A DNA stretch of 64,000 bases from Burkholderia sp. Ax-1719. GTDB lineage: Bacteria > Pseudomonadota > Gammaproteobacteria > Burkholderiales > Burkholderiaceae. The first letter of the stretch is position 1. Each line of letters opens with the position of its first letter. Both the position numbers and the translations under genes were made by a program. The stretch is from the NCBI RefSeq assembly GCF_011753055.1, contig NZ_VWWJ01000001.1:1-64000 (forward strand), given 5' to 3'. Below the pieces are notes generated by a model. The model saw only the letters and a list, made by a program, of their open reading frames with translations, was not told the DNA's origin and searched no databases. Shown here in pieces: positions 8,741-16,057 of the stretch.

Positions 8741-9799
8741 TCAGTTTGCGATGCCCAGCTTCTTGCAGCCATCCGCGTAGCGACCGGCGCACAGATCCTT
8801 CGCGCTCGTAAAGCCCTTGTCCAGCACCTCGGCCTTGATGTTCTTCGCGGTGATGACAGCGGGTTTGAAGAGTTGCGACGGGGTGCTGAAGAGCGTGGTT
8901 TCGCCCTTGGGTTTGTCGCCCGAGAGGAAGCCCACCGCAACTTTCGCCGCCGCGCCCGCCACGATCTCGCTCGGCTTGAGGATGGTGTTGTACTGGTCGC
9001 CCGCCACGATCAGCTGCAGGCCCGCCAGCGTCGCGTCGTTGCCCGTCACGGGCGGTACCGGATTGACGCCGGCCGCCTTGAATGCGGCGATGGTGCCGCC
9101 AGCCGTGCCGTCGTTGGCGGCCACGACGCCGACGATCTGTCCACCGAAGCGTGTGATCTGCCCGCTCACCCATTGCTGGGCCTTGGGGGGCGCCCATTCC
9201 GGCGTGTCGTATTCCGAGAGCGTCTTGTAGCCGCTGCCTTCCAGTCCTTCGTGGATGCCCTTCTTGATGAGGCCGGCCGCCGCATCGGTAGGCGAGCCGT
9301 TCACTTCGAGCACGCCGCCCTTGCCAGTCGCCACACCCGCCTCTTTCAGGTGCTGCACGAGCGACTGCGCAATCGACTTGCCGATCTCCTCGTTGTCGAA
9401 CGAGACGTAGTAGTCGGCCGGCGTAGAGGGGACGGGACGATCGTAGGCAATCACCTTGATGCCCTGACTCTGCGCCATGTGCACGAGCGAGGCCGCGGCC
9501 GTCGAGTCCACCGGATCGAGCACGATCACCTTCGCGCCCTGCGCGATCACCGAATTGAACTGTTGCTGCTGGGTCGAGGCATCGGCATTGGCGTTCTGGT
9601 ACAGCACCTTGCAGCCCGCGCAGAGCTTCGCCATTTCCGCCTTGAAGCCGGGGAAGTCATGTTGTTCGTAGCGCGTCGAGGCGTGGTCGGGCATCAGGAA
9701 CGCTACGGTGCCGCTCGGCGCGGCGAAGGACGCGGTTGCGCCGGTCAGCGCCAGGCCAAACAGGGCGGCGCCGATCAGATGGGTTGTGAGTCGGGTCAT
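8741..9799 (-). CDS. Sugar/polyol-binding periplasmic protein (XylF/RbsB type)
   Basis: This is a 352-residue periplasmic protein of the type 1 periplasmic binding fold. The signal peptide is residues 1-26 (MTRLTTHLIGAALFGLALTG, cleavage after SFA). The mature chain begins GTVAFLMPDHASTRYEQHDFPGF, as in XylF-like proteins. The ligand-site elements DPVDSTAAA, VIAYDRPV, VGVVAANDGTAGG and VTGNDATLAGLQ are present. C-terminal cysteines (LCAGRYADGC) probably form a disulfide. It is the first transport gene of the operon, 124 bp after the AraC regulator, with a strong hairpin in that gap. Ligand ribitol is inferred from the downstream dehydrogenase. Confidence 0.9.
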   Translation of the reverse strand: MTRLTTHLIGAALFGLALTGATASFAAPSGTVAFLMPDHASTRYEQHDFPGFKAEMAKLCAGCKVLYQNANADASTQQQQFNSVIAQGAKVIVLDPVDSTAAASLVHMAQSQGIKVIAYDRPVPSTPADYYVSFDNEEIGKSIAQSLVQHLKEAGVATGKGGVLEVNGSPTDAAAGLIKKGIHEGLEGSGYKTLSEYDTPEWAPPKAQQWVSGQITRFGGQIVGVVAANDGTAGGTIAAFKAAGVNPVPPVTGNDATLAGLQLIVAGDQYNTILKPSEIVAGAAAKVAVGFLSGDKPKGETTLFSTPSQLFKPAVITAKNIKAEVLDKGFTSAKDLCAGRYADGCKKLGIAN

Positions 9800-9871
9800 T
9801 GAGTGTCTCCGTTGTTAGAAAAATGCCGGTTCAGCGCATGCCGCCGGTGGACCACGGGTAAAGCTTCCCCA

Positions 9872-9893
9872 CACCGGGCAAGACTGCCCGGTG
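9872..9893 (-). other. Hairpin between the AraC regulator and the binding-protein gene
   Basis: CACCGGGCA (9872-9880) and TGCCCGGTG (9885-9893) are perfect 9-bp arms around the loop AGAC. It sits 79-100 bp ahead of the binding-protein start and 31 bp after the regulator stop. It lacks a U-tract. It may partly terminate or stabilise the transcript so that regulator and transporter are made in different amounts. Confidence 0.5.
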
Positions 9894-9923
9894 CGACAAC
9901 AGGTATGAGGCGCGAGGCGTGCG

Positions 9924-10916
9924 CTAGGCCGGCACGGTGGTCGGGTCGGCGGATTCGGCGGCGCTGGCGGCGTTGAGGCGTTGCCACGCGCGCCAGCGCG
10001 ACGGCGACATCCCCTTGATCTGCAGAAACTGCCGGTTGAAATTCGAGAGATTGTTGAAACCCACCTGGTAGCAGATGCCGGTAATGCTCAACTCGTCGGA
10101 CAGCAGCAACTGGCAGGCCAGGTCGATACGCAACTGGTTCACGTACTGCACGAACGGCACGCCCGTATGCCGACGGAAGTAACGCGAGAAAGCGCTGACG
10201 CTTTGCCCGGCGAGCGCGGCCAGATCGGTTTCGCGCAGTTCCTGTGACAAGTTCTTGCCGATGAACGTCAGCACGTGATTGATACGCGAACCGGCGTAGC
10301 GCGTCGGGTCGGCGTGATAGGCGGCGCTGGCGAGCCGCTGCGGCTCGGCGCTGCGCAGCAGTTGATCGAATAGCGCGATGAACAGCATGACGCGCCGAAG
10401 GCCTTGCGCACCAACCATCTCGCGCAGGATCGGCTCCACTGCGGCACCGGCCTCCGGGGCGAACAGCAGGCCAGAGCGCGAGGCGTCGAGCAGCGTTTCC
10501 ACCCGCCGGAACTCCGGAAACGCTTCGATTGCGCGCGCCACGAAGGCCGCATCGAACTGCAGGACGAGACAACGTTCGTCGACGCGCTCGCCCGGCGGCA
10601 CGCTGCTCACCCAGTTATGCGGCAAGTTGGGCCCCACCATCACGAGATTGCCCGGCACGAAATTGCCGATGTGGTCGCCAACGAAATACTTGCCCGTCGT
10701 GGCGGTGATCAGGTGGATCTCGTATTCGGGATGGAAATGCCAGCGCACCGTGCGATAGGGATAGCCATGCGCCCAGACCTTGAACGATTCCGCTGCCGGT
10801 ACGGCGACCAGTTCGAGATCGGGCTGGTCGATCCTGGCGTGCCCGGCGTCCCGGTGAGTCATCCGATGGGTGATGGAATCGGCCCGATCAGTCATCGCGT
10901 CCTGCGTGGTGAGCAT
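9924..10916 (-). CDS. AraC-family regulator of the ribitol operon
   Basis: This is a 330-residue protein. An N-terminal cupin-like sensor (about 35-160) contains YRTVRWHFHPEYEIHLI, the typical sugar-sensing opening of AraC proteins. Two helix-turn-helix units follow in the last 100 residues (DLAALAGQSVSAFSRYFRRH and SITGICYQVGFNNLSNFNRQF). I set the start at the ATG at 10916 because a near-perfect GGAGGAG lies 6 bases upstream; a longer frame to 11009 has no such site. It is on the same strand as, and directly upstream of, the ribitol transporter genes, so it is most likely their activator. Enteric ribitol operons use a different repressor (RbtR), so the control here differs. Confidence 0.88.
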   Translation of the reverse strand: MLTTQDAMTDRADSITHRMTHRDAGHARIDQPDLELVAVPAAESFKVWAHGYPYRTVRWHFHPEYEIHLITATTGKYFVGDHIGNFVPGNLVMVGPNLPHNWVSSVPPGERVDERCLVLQFDAAFVARAIEAFPEFRRVETLLDASRSGLLFAPEAGAAVEPILREMVGAQGLRRVMLFIALFDQLLRSAEPQRLASAAYHADPTRYAGSRINHVLTFIGKNLSQELRETDLAALAGQSVSAFSRYFRRHTGVPFVQYVNQLRIDLACQLLLSDELSITGICYQVGFNNLSNFNRQFLQIKGMSPSRWRAWQRLNAASAAESADPTTVPA

Positions 10917-11432
10917 CTGTCTCCTCCTGCGGCGTTCCGTGCCTTGTTCGTTCTTTCTTGTCAGGCCCGCGTAACTGATAAACGCGCTAAACGCGATGAG
11001 CGCCGCCATGTCTGGAAATTACCCGTCCGCATGCGGATCGGCTACTAAAAATAAGACGCCCAACTGATACTTTTTTGCATACGGGAAAGCCCCCATCGCG
11101 GCCGATGTCAATTTTTGTGCATCGCAACGTCCGGCGCTTTGCCACTGCCCTATCTCCATGAGCCGAAAGCGCATTTCACATTACGAAAATCGCCCCGATT
11201 TTGCGTCGCGCGATCTTTTCGCCGGCCGAAAAGGCGTTTTACATCGCAAAAACACGCATCTATCTCATTGAAAATAAACAACAAATAATGTCTTATGTCT
11301 TATATAAGAGTTGGGCGACGCGGCGCTACTATTAAGTCATGCAGTGCGCTGCGAGAGACACAGCGACACGCCGAACCAACCAGTCAAACGCGTATCCCTA
11401 TCAGGACCAATCAGGACCATCAGGAGAGACTC
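10917..11432. promoter_or_regulatory. Divergent control region; palindromic site upstream of aceA
   Basis: The 516-bp region separates the AraC gene from aceA. Close to aceA, TGTCTTAT occurs twice in overlap (11289-11296 and 11296-11303). The second copy runs into the perfect palindrome TCTTATATAAGA (11298-11309), which also contains a TATATA-like -10 element. This is a good operator candidate for the aceA regulator, which is not identified. Several TTTTGCG/CGCAAAA-like segments lie at 11195-11260. AGGAGAGAC precedes the aceA ATG at 11433. Confidence 0.45.
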
Positions 11433-13013
11433 ATGTCCCAATATCAAGACGACATCAAGGCAGTGGCAGGTCTGAAGGAACAGCAAGGCAGCGCCTGGAA
11501 CGCGATCAACCCCGAATCGGCCGCCCGCATGCGCGCGCAGAACAAGTTCAAGACGGGTCTGGATATCGCGAAGTACACGGCGAAAATCATGCGCGCCGAC
11601 ATGGCCGCCTACGATGCCGATCCGGCCAAGTACACGCAGTCGCTGGGTTGCTGGCACGGTTTCATCGGCCAGCAGAAGATGATCTCCATCAAGAAGCACT
11701 TCAACAGCACCGACCGCCGCTATCTGTATCTGTCGGGCTGGATGGTCGCTGCGCTGCGCTCGGAGTTCGGCCCGCTGCCCGACCAGTCGATGCACGAAAA
11801 GACGTCCGTGAGCGCGCTGATCCGCGAGCTGTACACCTTCCTGCGCCAGGCCGACGCCCGCGAACTGGGCGGCCTGTTCCGCCAGCTCGACGCCGCTGAA
11901 GGCGCTGCCAAGGCCGCGATCCAGGAAAAGATCGACAACCACGTGACGCACGTCGTGCCCATCATCGCCGACATCGACGCCGGTTTCGGCAACGCGGAAG
12001 CCACTTATCTGCTGGCCAAGCAGTTCATCGAAGCGGGCGCCTGCTGTATCCAGATCGAAAACCAGGTGTCGGACGAGAAGCAGTGCGGTCACCAGGACGG
12101 TAAGGTCACCGTGCCGCACGAGGACTTCCTCGCCAAGATCCGCGCGATCCGCTACGCCTTCCTGGAACTGGGCGTGGATGACGGCATCATCGTGGCGCGT
12201 ACCGATTCGCTGGGCGCGGGCCTCACCAAGCAGATCGCCGTGACGAGCAAGCCGGGCGATCTGGGCGACCAGTACAACGCCTTCCTCGATTGCGAAGAAC
12301 TGTCGGCCGACGAACTGGGCAACGGCGACGTCATCATCAAGCGCGACGGCAAGCTGCTGCGTCCGAAGCGCCTGCCGAGCAACCTGTTCCAGTTCCGCGC
12401 CGGTACGGGCGAAGCGCGCTGCGTGCTGGATTGCGTCACGGCCCTGCAGAACGGCGCCGACCTGCTGTGGATCGAAACCGAAAAACCGCATATCGCGCAG
12501 ATCGGCGGCATGGTCAGCGAGATCCGCAAGGTCATCCCGAACGCCAAGCTGGTGTACAACAACAGCCCGTCGTTCAACTGGACGCTGAACTTCCGCCAGC
12601 AGGCCTACGACGCGATGAAGGCCGCCGGCAAGGATGTGTCGTCCTACGACCGCGCCCAGCTGATGAGCGTGGAATACGACCAGACCGAACTGGCCACGCT
12701 CGCGGATGAAAAGATCCGCACGTTCCAGGCCGATGCGTCGCGTGAAGCCGGCATCTTCCATCACCTGATCACGCTGCCGACGTACCACACGGCCGCGCTG
12801 TCGACCGACAATCTGGCCAAGGAATACTTCGGCGATCAGGGCATGCTGGGTTATGTGGCCGGCGTGCAGCGCAAGGAGATTCGCCAGGGCATCGCCTGCG
12901 TCAAGCACCAGAACATGTCCGGTTCGGATATCGGCGACGATCACAAGGAATACTTCAGCGGCGAAGCAGCGCTGAAGGCAGCGGGTAAAGACAACACCAT
13001 GAATCAGTTCTGA
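11433..13013 (+). CDS. aceA: Isocitrate lyase, long form
   Basis: This is a 526-residue enzyme that splits isocitrate into glyoxylate and succinate in the glyoxylate bypass, needed for growth on acetate and fatty acids. The catalytic loop is KQCGH (216-220, nucleophile C218), in the form seen in the long Pseudomonas-type isocitrate lyases of about 530 residues. The metal-binding region IIADIDAGFGNAEATY (177-192), IVARTDSLGAG and YNNSPSFNW are all present. The ATG at 11433 has AGGAGAG upstream; the frame is open back to 11295 but that extension has no family similarity. It is monocistronic with a rho-independent terminator. The acyl-CoA clusters further along the window would feed this bypass. 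Confidence 0.97.
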   Translation: MSQYQDDIKAVAGLKEQQGSAWNAINPESAARMRAQNKFKTGLDIAKYTAKIMRADMAAYDADPAKYTQSLGCWHGFIGQQKMISIKKHFNSTDRRYLYLSGWMVAALRSEFGPLPDQSMHEKTSVSALIRELYTFLRQADARELGGLFRQLDAAEGAAKAAIQEKIDNHVTHVVPIIADIDAGFGNAEATYLLAKQFIEAGACCIQIENQVSDEKQCGHQDGKVTVPHEDFLAKIRAIRYAFLELGVDDGIIVARTDSLGAGLTKQIAVTSKPGDLGDQYNAFLDCEELSADELGNGDVIIKRDGKLLRPKRLPSNLFQFRAGTGEARCVLDCVTALQNGADLLWIETEKPHIAQIGGMVSEIRKVIPNAKLVYNNSPSFNWTLNFRQQAYDAMKAAGKDVSSYDRAQLMSVEYDQTELATLADEKIRTFQADASREAGIFHHLITLPTYHTAALSTDNLAKEYFGDQGMLGYVAGVQRKEIRQGIACVKHQNMSGSDIGDDHKEYFSGEAALKAAGKDNTMNQF

Positions 13014-13037
13014 TTCAGGCACGGCCTTCAAGTCAGA

Positions 13038-13066
13038 CGCCAGCCAGCGATGGTTGGCGTTTTTTT
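13038..13066 (+). terminator. Rho-independent terminator of aceA
   Basis: CGCCAGCC (13038-13045) pairs with GGTTGGCG (13052-13059), eight pairs with one G-U, around AGCGAT, followed by seven T residues (13060-13066). It overlaps the stop codon region of the convergent MAPEG gene. Confidence 0.9.
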
Positions 13067-13718
13067 ATCGATTGGGCGTTTCGGCGGATTTCGGTCGCGT
13101 GCCCCAGAACAACACGGCTTCGATCAGGAAGAAGGCAGCAACCGGCACGATCGCCCCTACCTTACCGGCGATTTCATCCCCAAACCGGCTCGCCACATAG
13201 AGCAGCACGATCATGCTCAGTGCCATTCCCGGCGCGCCAAGCCCGCGCAGCGCCGCGCTGCGATGGTAGCCAAGCCAGAACGCCACTCTTGCGACAATCC
13301 AGACTACCGTGGTCGCCACCACGGCGCGCATTGCCTCGCCATCGGCGCAATAAGCCGCAAGGCCAAATAGCGCCGCGCCAAATACGATGATCTGCTCGAC
13401 CGTGTTCTGCAGATACCGTTGATTGACGAGCAGCCTTCTTGTCTCGAAGCGCTGCAACGGATCGAACGCCGGAGATGTCAGCCGTTCATGCGCCACGGCT
13501 TCCACACCGGTCACGAGGCAGAACAGCACGGCCACGCAAAAGCATTTGAGCGTCAGTAGCATCCGGGCAGCGACGCCCTCCATGCCAGGCAACGGCGACA
13601 TCCCGTGAGCAATGCCCAGCCAGAGCGCCAGCGCAATCAACGCCGAGACGGCGATGGCACGCATGCCCCGCGAGCGTTGCCGACGAAAATCGGATATATC
13701 CGGGTTGGGATCGCTCAT
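13065..13718 (-). CDS. MAPEG-family membrane protein
   Basis: This is a 217-residue protein with about four hydrophobic segments (near 20-36, 52-72, 104-140 and 185-205). The core RRLLVNQRYLQNTVEQIIVF followed by ARVAFWLGYHRSAALRGLG is the MAPEG signature (membrane-associated proteins in eicosanoid and glutathione metabolism), with the conserved Asn-Thr-Val-Glu. Bacterial members often have glutathione-transferase-like activity, but the physiological role is usually unknown. The ATG at 13718 has GAGAGGAAA upstream; a longer open frame runs back into the retron RT gene and is an artefact. It is 56 bp after the RT stop on the same strand, so it may be co-transcribed with the retron. No established retron effector is a MAPEG protein. 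Confidence 0.85.
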   Translation of the reverse strand: MSDPNPDISDFRRQRSRGMRAIAVSALIALALWLGIAHGMSPLPGMEGVAARMLLTLKCFCVAVLFCLVTGVEAVAHERLTSPAFDPLQRFETRRLLVNQRYLQNTVEQIIVFGAALFGLAAYCADGEAMRAVVATTVVWIVARVAFWLGYHRSAALRGLGAPGMALSMIVLLYVASRFGDEIAGKVGAIVPVAAFFLIEAVLFWGTRPKSAETPNR

Positions 13719-13774
13719 GAATTTCCTCTCAGTTTCGGGCAGCGATGCATGGGCTCGCGTCGCGGCAAGCGCAA

Positions 13775-15124
13775 TCAACTCGCGGATTCGAGCCGATTCC
13801 AGTCGATGCGATCGAAAATCGCCCGCAGTTTCGCGCCGCGCGCGGGATTCAACATCGTCGCGTGCGCGACATGTCCCGCGAGCGACGCGCGAAAATCCGC
13901 CCGGCCATCGCGATTCTGCGAAACCGGGCCGTGGCGGACACAATTGGTCAGCAGTGCTTTCAACGCGTCGAACCGGTCGCGCGCGAGATTCGGATGCCGG
14001 TTCACGACGACGCCCGCAAGCTGCTGCCGGACACCGCGCGCCATCACACGCGTCTTGCGCGGCTGGACCGTAAAACCCTCCTCTAGCGCGATAGCCGCGA
14101 CCCAGAGCGGCAAGCGATCGGCCACGCGCTCCAGACGCGCCGCGCCGGAAAAGGCCAGATCGTCCGCATAACGCGTGTAGTCCGCGTCCAGCGAGCGGGC
14201 AAGCGCGGCCAGACGCGTATCGAGCCGGAATGCACACAGATTGGCAAGCGCCGGCGATGTCGATGCGCCTTGCGGCAGATGCCGCGCGCGCAGACGCTGT
14301 TGCTCGGTCCAGTCGAATTTGTCTTTCAACGCGCCGCAGCTCAACACGCGCACCGGCACACGATTGGTCGACAAAGCCGTCAATGCGCGCGAGACGGCAA
14401 GCGGATAACCGAGCGCGTGAAACGTGGCGTGAACGCGCGCCTGCGTGATCGACGCAAAGAAGTCCGCGAGATCGAGGCGAATCACGAGCGACTTATCCGC
14501 ATGAGGCGCGGCGAACGAAACGATATTGCGCCCTTGACGAAACCCATGCGCGGCGTCGTGCGGCGGCACGTGATCGAGAAGACCGTGCAGTAGCTTGTGC
14601 TGCACGAAGCGCATGAGCGACTTCGGCCGCTCAATCAGACGATGCCGACCGTCGCGCTTTTCGCGCGCGTGATACGAATAGTGATGCAGGGGCGACGACG
14701 CCTCGCCGGGATCGACCCGCCAGCGCGTCGCGAGCCAGGCGAGATCGCTGTCGTTCAGTTCGAGCCATTCGGCAAGATCGCGCAGCGTGGGCAGATGCGG
14801 CAAGCCGATGTGCGCGAGTTGCGGCGGCGGTGGTCGCTGCGCCGGGGCGCGTCGAATGATGCGGATGATTTCGGGCGACGCTTGGCTGCTGAATGCCGCG
14901 ACGATTGCGGGCGCATTTTCCAGCAACGGCGTCAGTTCATCGACCCGCGTGGCGTCCCAGCGGGATCCGAAGGCGTCGACCGCCTGCTGGGCGACTTCCT
15001 CCATCCATGCGCCGTATAGCCCGAACGTCGCAGTCAGCCGTGTCACAACGCCCGCCACTTCGGGCGCACCGGCAAGCATGGCGTCGCAGACAATGACGAG
15101 CGTGTTCCGGAAACCAGGTTGCAT
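13775..15124 (-). CDS. Retron-type reverse transcriptase
   Basis: This is a 449-residue RT. Residues 1-110 are a helical, Pro-rich-ended extension of unknown function. The RT fold begins near LPTLRDLAEWL (111-121). Key motifs are RLIERPKSLMRFVQ (162-175), HDAAHGFRQGRN (189-200), catalytic RLDLADFF (216-223, D218), LPQGASTSP (283-291), YADD (319-322, both Asp intact) and EEGFTVQPRKTRVM (348-361). The retron X-region NAxxH is present as AAPH (205-208), and the Y-region VTG is LAG (369-371) in LAGVVVN. No maturase, HNH, protease or nitrilase domain is fused. The start at 15124 lies 15 bases after the a2 arm of a clear msr-msd RNA. The overall look recalls the longer RTs of myxobacterial retrons such as Mx162; this is from memory. 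It should copy its RNA into msDNA, probably for phage defence. Confidence 0.93.
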   Translation of the reverse strand: MQPGFRNTLVIVCDAMLAGAPEVAGVVTRLTATFGLYGAWMEEVAQQAVDAFGSRWDATRVDELTPLLENAPAIVAAFSSQASPEIIRIIRRAPAQRPPPPQLAHIGLPHLPTLRDLAEWLELNDSDLAWLATRWRVDPGEASSPLHHYSYHAREKRDGRHRLIERPKSLMRFVQHKLLHGLLDHVPPHDAAHGFRQGRNIVSFAAPHADKSLVIRLDLADFFASITQARVHATFHALGYPLAVSRALTALSTNRVPVRVLSCGALKDKFDWTEQQRLRARHLPQGASTSPALANLCAFRLDTRLAALARSLDADYTRYADDLAFSGAARLERVADRLPLWVAAIALEEGFTVQPRKTRVMARGVRQQLAGVVVNRHPNLARDRFDALKALLTNCVRHGPVSQNRDGRADFRASLAGHVAHATMLNPARGAKLRAIFDRIDWNRLESAS

Positions 15125-15138
15125 GATGGAAAGGCAAA

Positions 15139-15302
15139 GGCGGGACGATGGATCAACGTGCCAGTCTGGCGAGAGCTCATTTGCGCGTCAGCGCAACGCC
15201 GCTCTTGCGATGTATTGCGACTTGCGAGTCATCGGCGGGGTAGCCCCGCCGTCCGGGAGCGTGCTGCCTGATCCCGGGTCGTGCTTGACCCACCGCCCCG
15301 CG
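15139..15302 (-). ncRNA. Retron msr-msd RNA
   Basis: On the minus strand, a1 is GCGGGGCGGTGGGTC (complement of 15287-15301) and a2 is GATCCATCGTCCCGC (complement of 15140-15154). All 15 positions pair, 12 Watson-Crick and 3 G-U. Directly after a1 comes AAGC, the conserved retron AGC with candidate branching G at 15284. The msr part then has two perfect stems: CCGGGA/TCCCGG (15253-15277) and an 8-bp CGGCGGGG/CCCCGCCG with a 3-nt loop (15233-15251). The msd part (about 15155-15230) contains TTGCGC-TGAC-GCGCAA (15181-15196, 6-bp stem), flanked by GCAAGAGC and GCTCTCGC that pair at 7 of 8 positions. The predicted start of transcription is at the first base of a1, as in known retrons. Exact msr/msd borders are inferred. 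Confidence 0.85.
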
Positions 15303-15308
15303 GACCGA

Positions 15309-15337
15309 AGATAAGCGCCGCGTATCGCGCGTGTCAA
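15309..15337 (-). promoter_or_regulatory. Sigma-70 promoter of the retron
   Basis: The minus strand reads TTGACA (complement of 15332-15337), a 17-base spacer and TTATCT (complement of 15309-15314). The -35 box is a perfect consensus. Transcription would begin near 15302, one base before the a1 arm. Confidence 0.8.
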
Positions 15338-15378
15338 GCGCACCTCTGAAATCATCCCGTCACGGTGCAATGCGCCAT

Positions 15379-15418
15379 AAAAAAGCGAGCCGCGGGATTC
15401 ACTCCCGCGGCTCGCTTT
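15379..15418 (-). terminator. Strong terminator of the DUF3597 gene, insulating the retron
   Basis: AGCGAGCCGCGGGA (15384-15397) and TCCCGCGGCTCGCT (15403-15416) are perfect 14-bp arms, extendable by two A-T pairs, around TTCAC. On the minus strand six T residues follow (15379-15384). It separates the DUF3597 transcript from the retron promoter. Confidence 0.92.
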
Positions 15419-15477
15419 GGCGTTTCCTCACCTCCCGGCTCGCCTCATCAGGCGATGCCGGAATATGGAAAAGCGGA

Positions 15478-15891
15478 TCAGCCTGCCAGATCGGCCGGCA
15501 GTTTGCCGCCGTTCGCGGCCAGCGCCGCCATGACCTGCTTGTGCAACCAGATATTCATGCTCGCCGAATCGTTCATGTCGCCCGAGTACTTCAGTTCCTG
15601 CGCGAGTTGCTTGCGATGGTCGAGGCTGCTGTCCACGCCGAGCGCCTTCATCGTATCGACGATCGACACGCGCCAGTTCAGCGTCTGGCCGCTTTCGGAC
15701 ACGAGCTGGTCCATCACGGCCGCGACATCGACGTCGGTCAGCGGCGCGGGAGCCGGCGCGGCTTCGGGGGCGGCAGCCTGAGCGGCGGCTTGCGCCACTG
15801 CGGGGTCCGGCGTCGGCTCGACGGCCGGCGGCGTCTGGTCGGGCTTGGCCTTGTGGAACAGCTTGTTCACGATATCGCCGAAGATGCTCAT
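15478..15891 (-). CDS. DUF3597 family protein
   Basis: This is a 137-residue cytosolic protein. It begins MSIFGDIVNKLFHKA, then has an Ala/Pro-rich linker (about 20-50) and a compact C-terminal domain (TDVDVAAVMDQL to the end) with NWRVSIVDTMKALGVDSSLDHRKQLA, which is the DUF3597 signature. Members are often annotated as LysM-associated or stress-induced small proteins; the biochemical role is not known. It has its own strong terminator (15379-15418) and 166 bp of upstream sequence, so it is a single-gene unit and probably not part of the retron. Confidence 0.85.
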   Translation of the reverse strand: MSIFGDIVNKLFHKAKPDQTPPAVEPTPDPAVAQAAAQAAAPEAAPAPAPLTDVDVAAVMDQLVSESGQTLNWRVSIVDTMKALGVDSSLDHRKQLAQELKYSGDMNDSASMNIWLHKQVMAALAANGGKLPADLAG

Positions 15892-16057
15892 TTGCTTGAC
15901 TCCTATGGGGGTTGCTGGTTGCCGAGGCGGCGCCGCAGCGCCGTCTTTGCCTCGTCAGGCGAAGTATGCCGGAGCATGGAAAATCGCCGTCCTGAAAATG
16001 CCCTGAAATGTGCTTGTCACATGAACGATGTGGGTGTTCGATTCGCCGCACTCGCGC

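Noticed and set aside
7823..9802. 659-residue plus-strand frame opposite the ABC transporter genes
   Set aside because: It spans the complement of two genes and a gap, with low-complexity Arg/His composition. The minus-strand genes are certain.
11337..13031. 564-residue minus-strand frame opposite isocitrate lyase
   Set aside because: It mirrors aceA codons and has no recognised motif; aceA is unambiguous.
13065..14237. MAPEG gene fused to 170 extra residues inside the retron RT
   Set aside because: The extra part is an out-of-frame reading of the RT gene. GAGAGGAAA and the MAPEG length support the start at 13718.
13775..15124. RT from a group II intron or a diversity-generating retroelement
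   Set aside because: There is no maturase or HNH domain, no intron domain V/VI structure, and no template/variable repeat pair or accessory protein. The msr-msd RNA directly upstream fits a retron.
15351..15359. ATCATCCCG as an alternative retron a1 arm pairing with CGGGACGAT at 15141-15149
   Set aside because: It lies upstream of the -35 box, so it would not be in the transcript. The 15-bp pairing that begins at the predicted start is longer and better placed.
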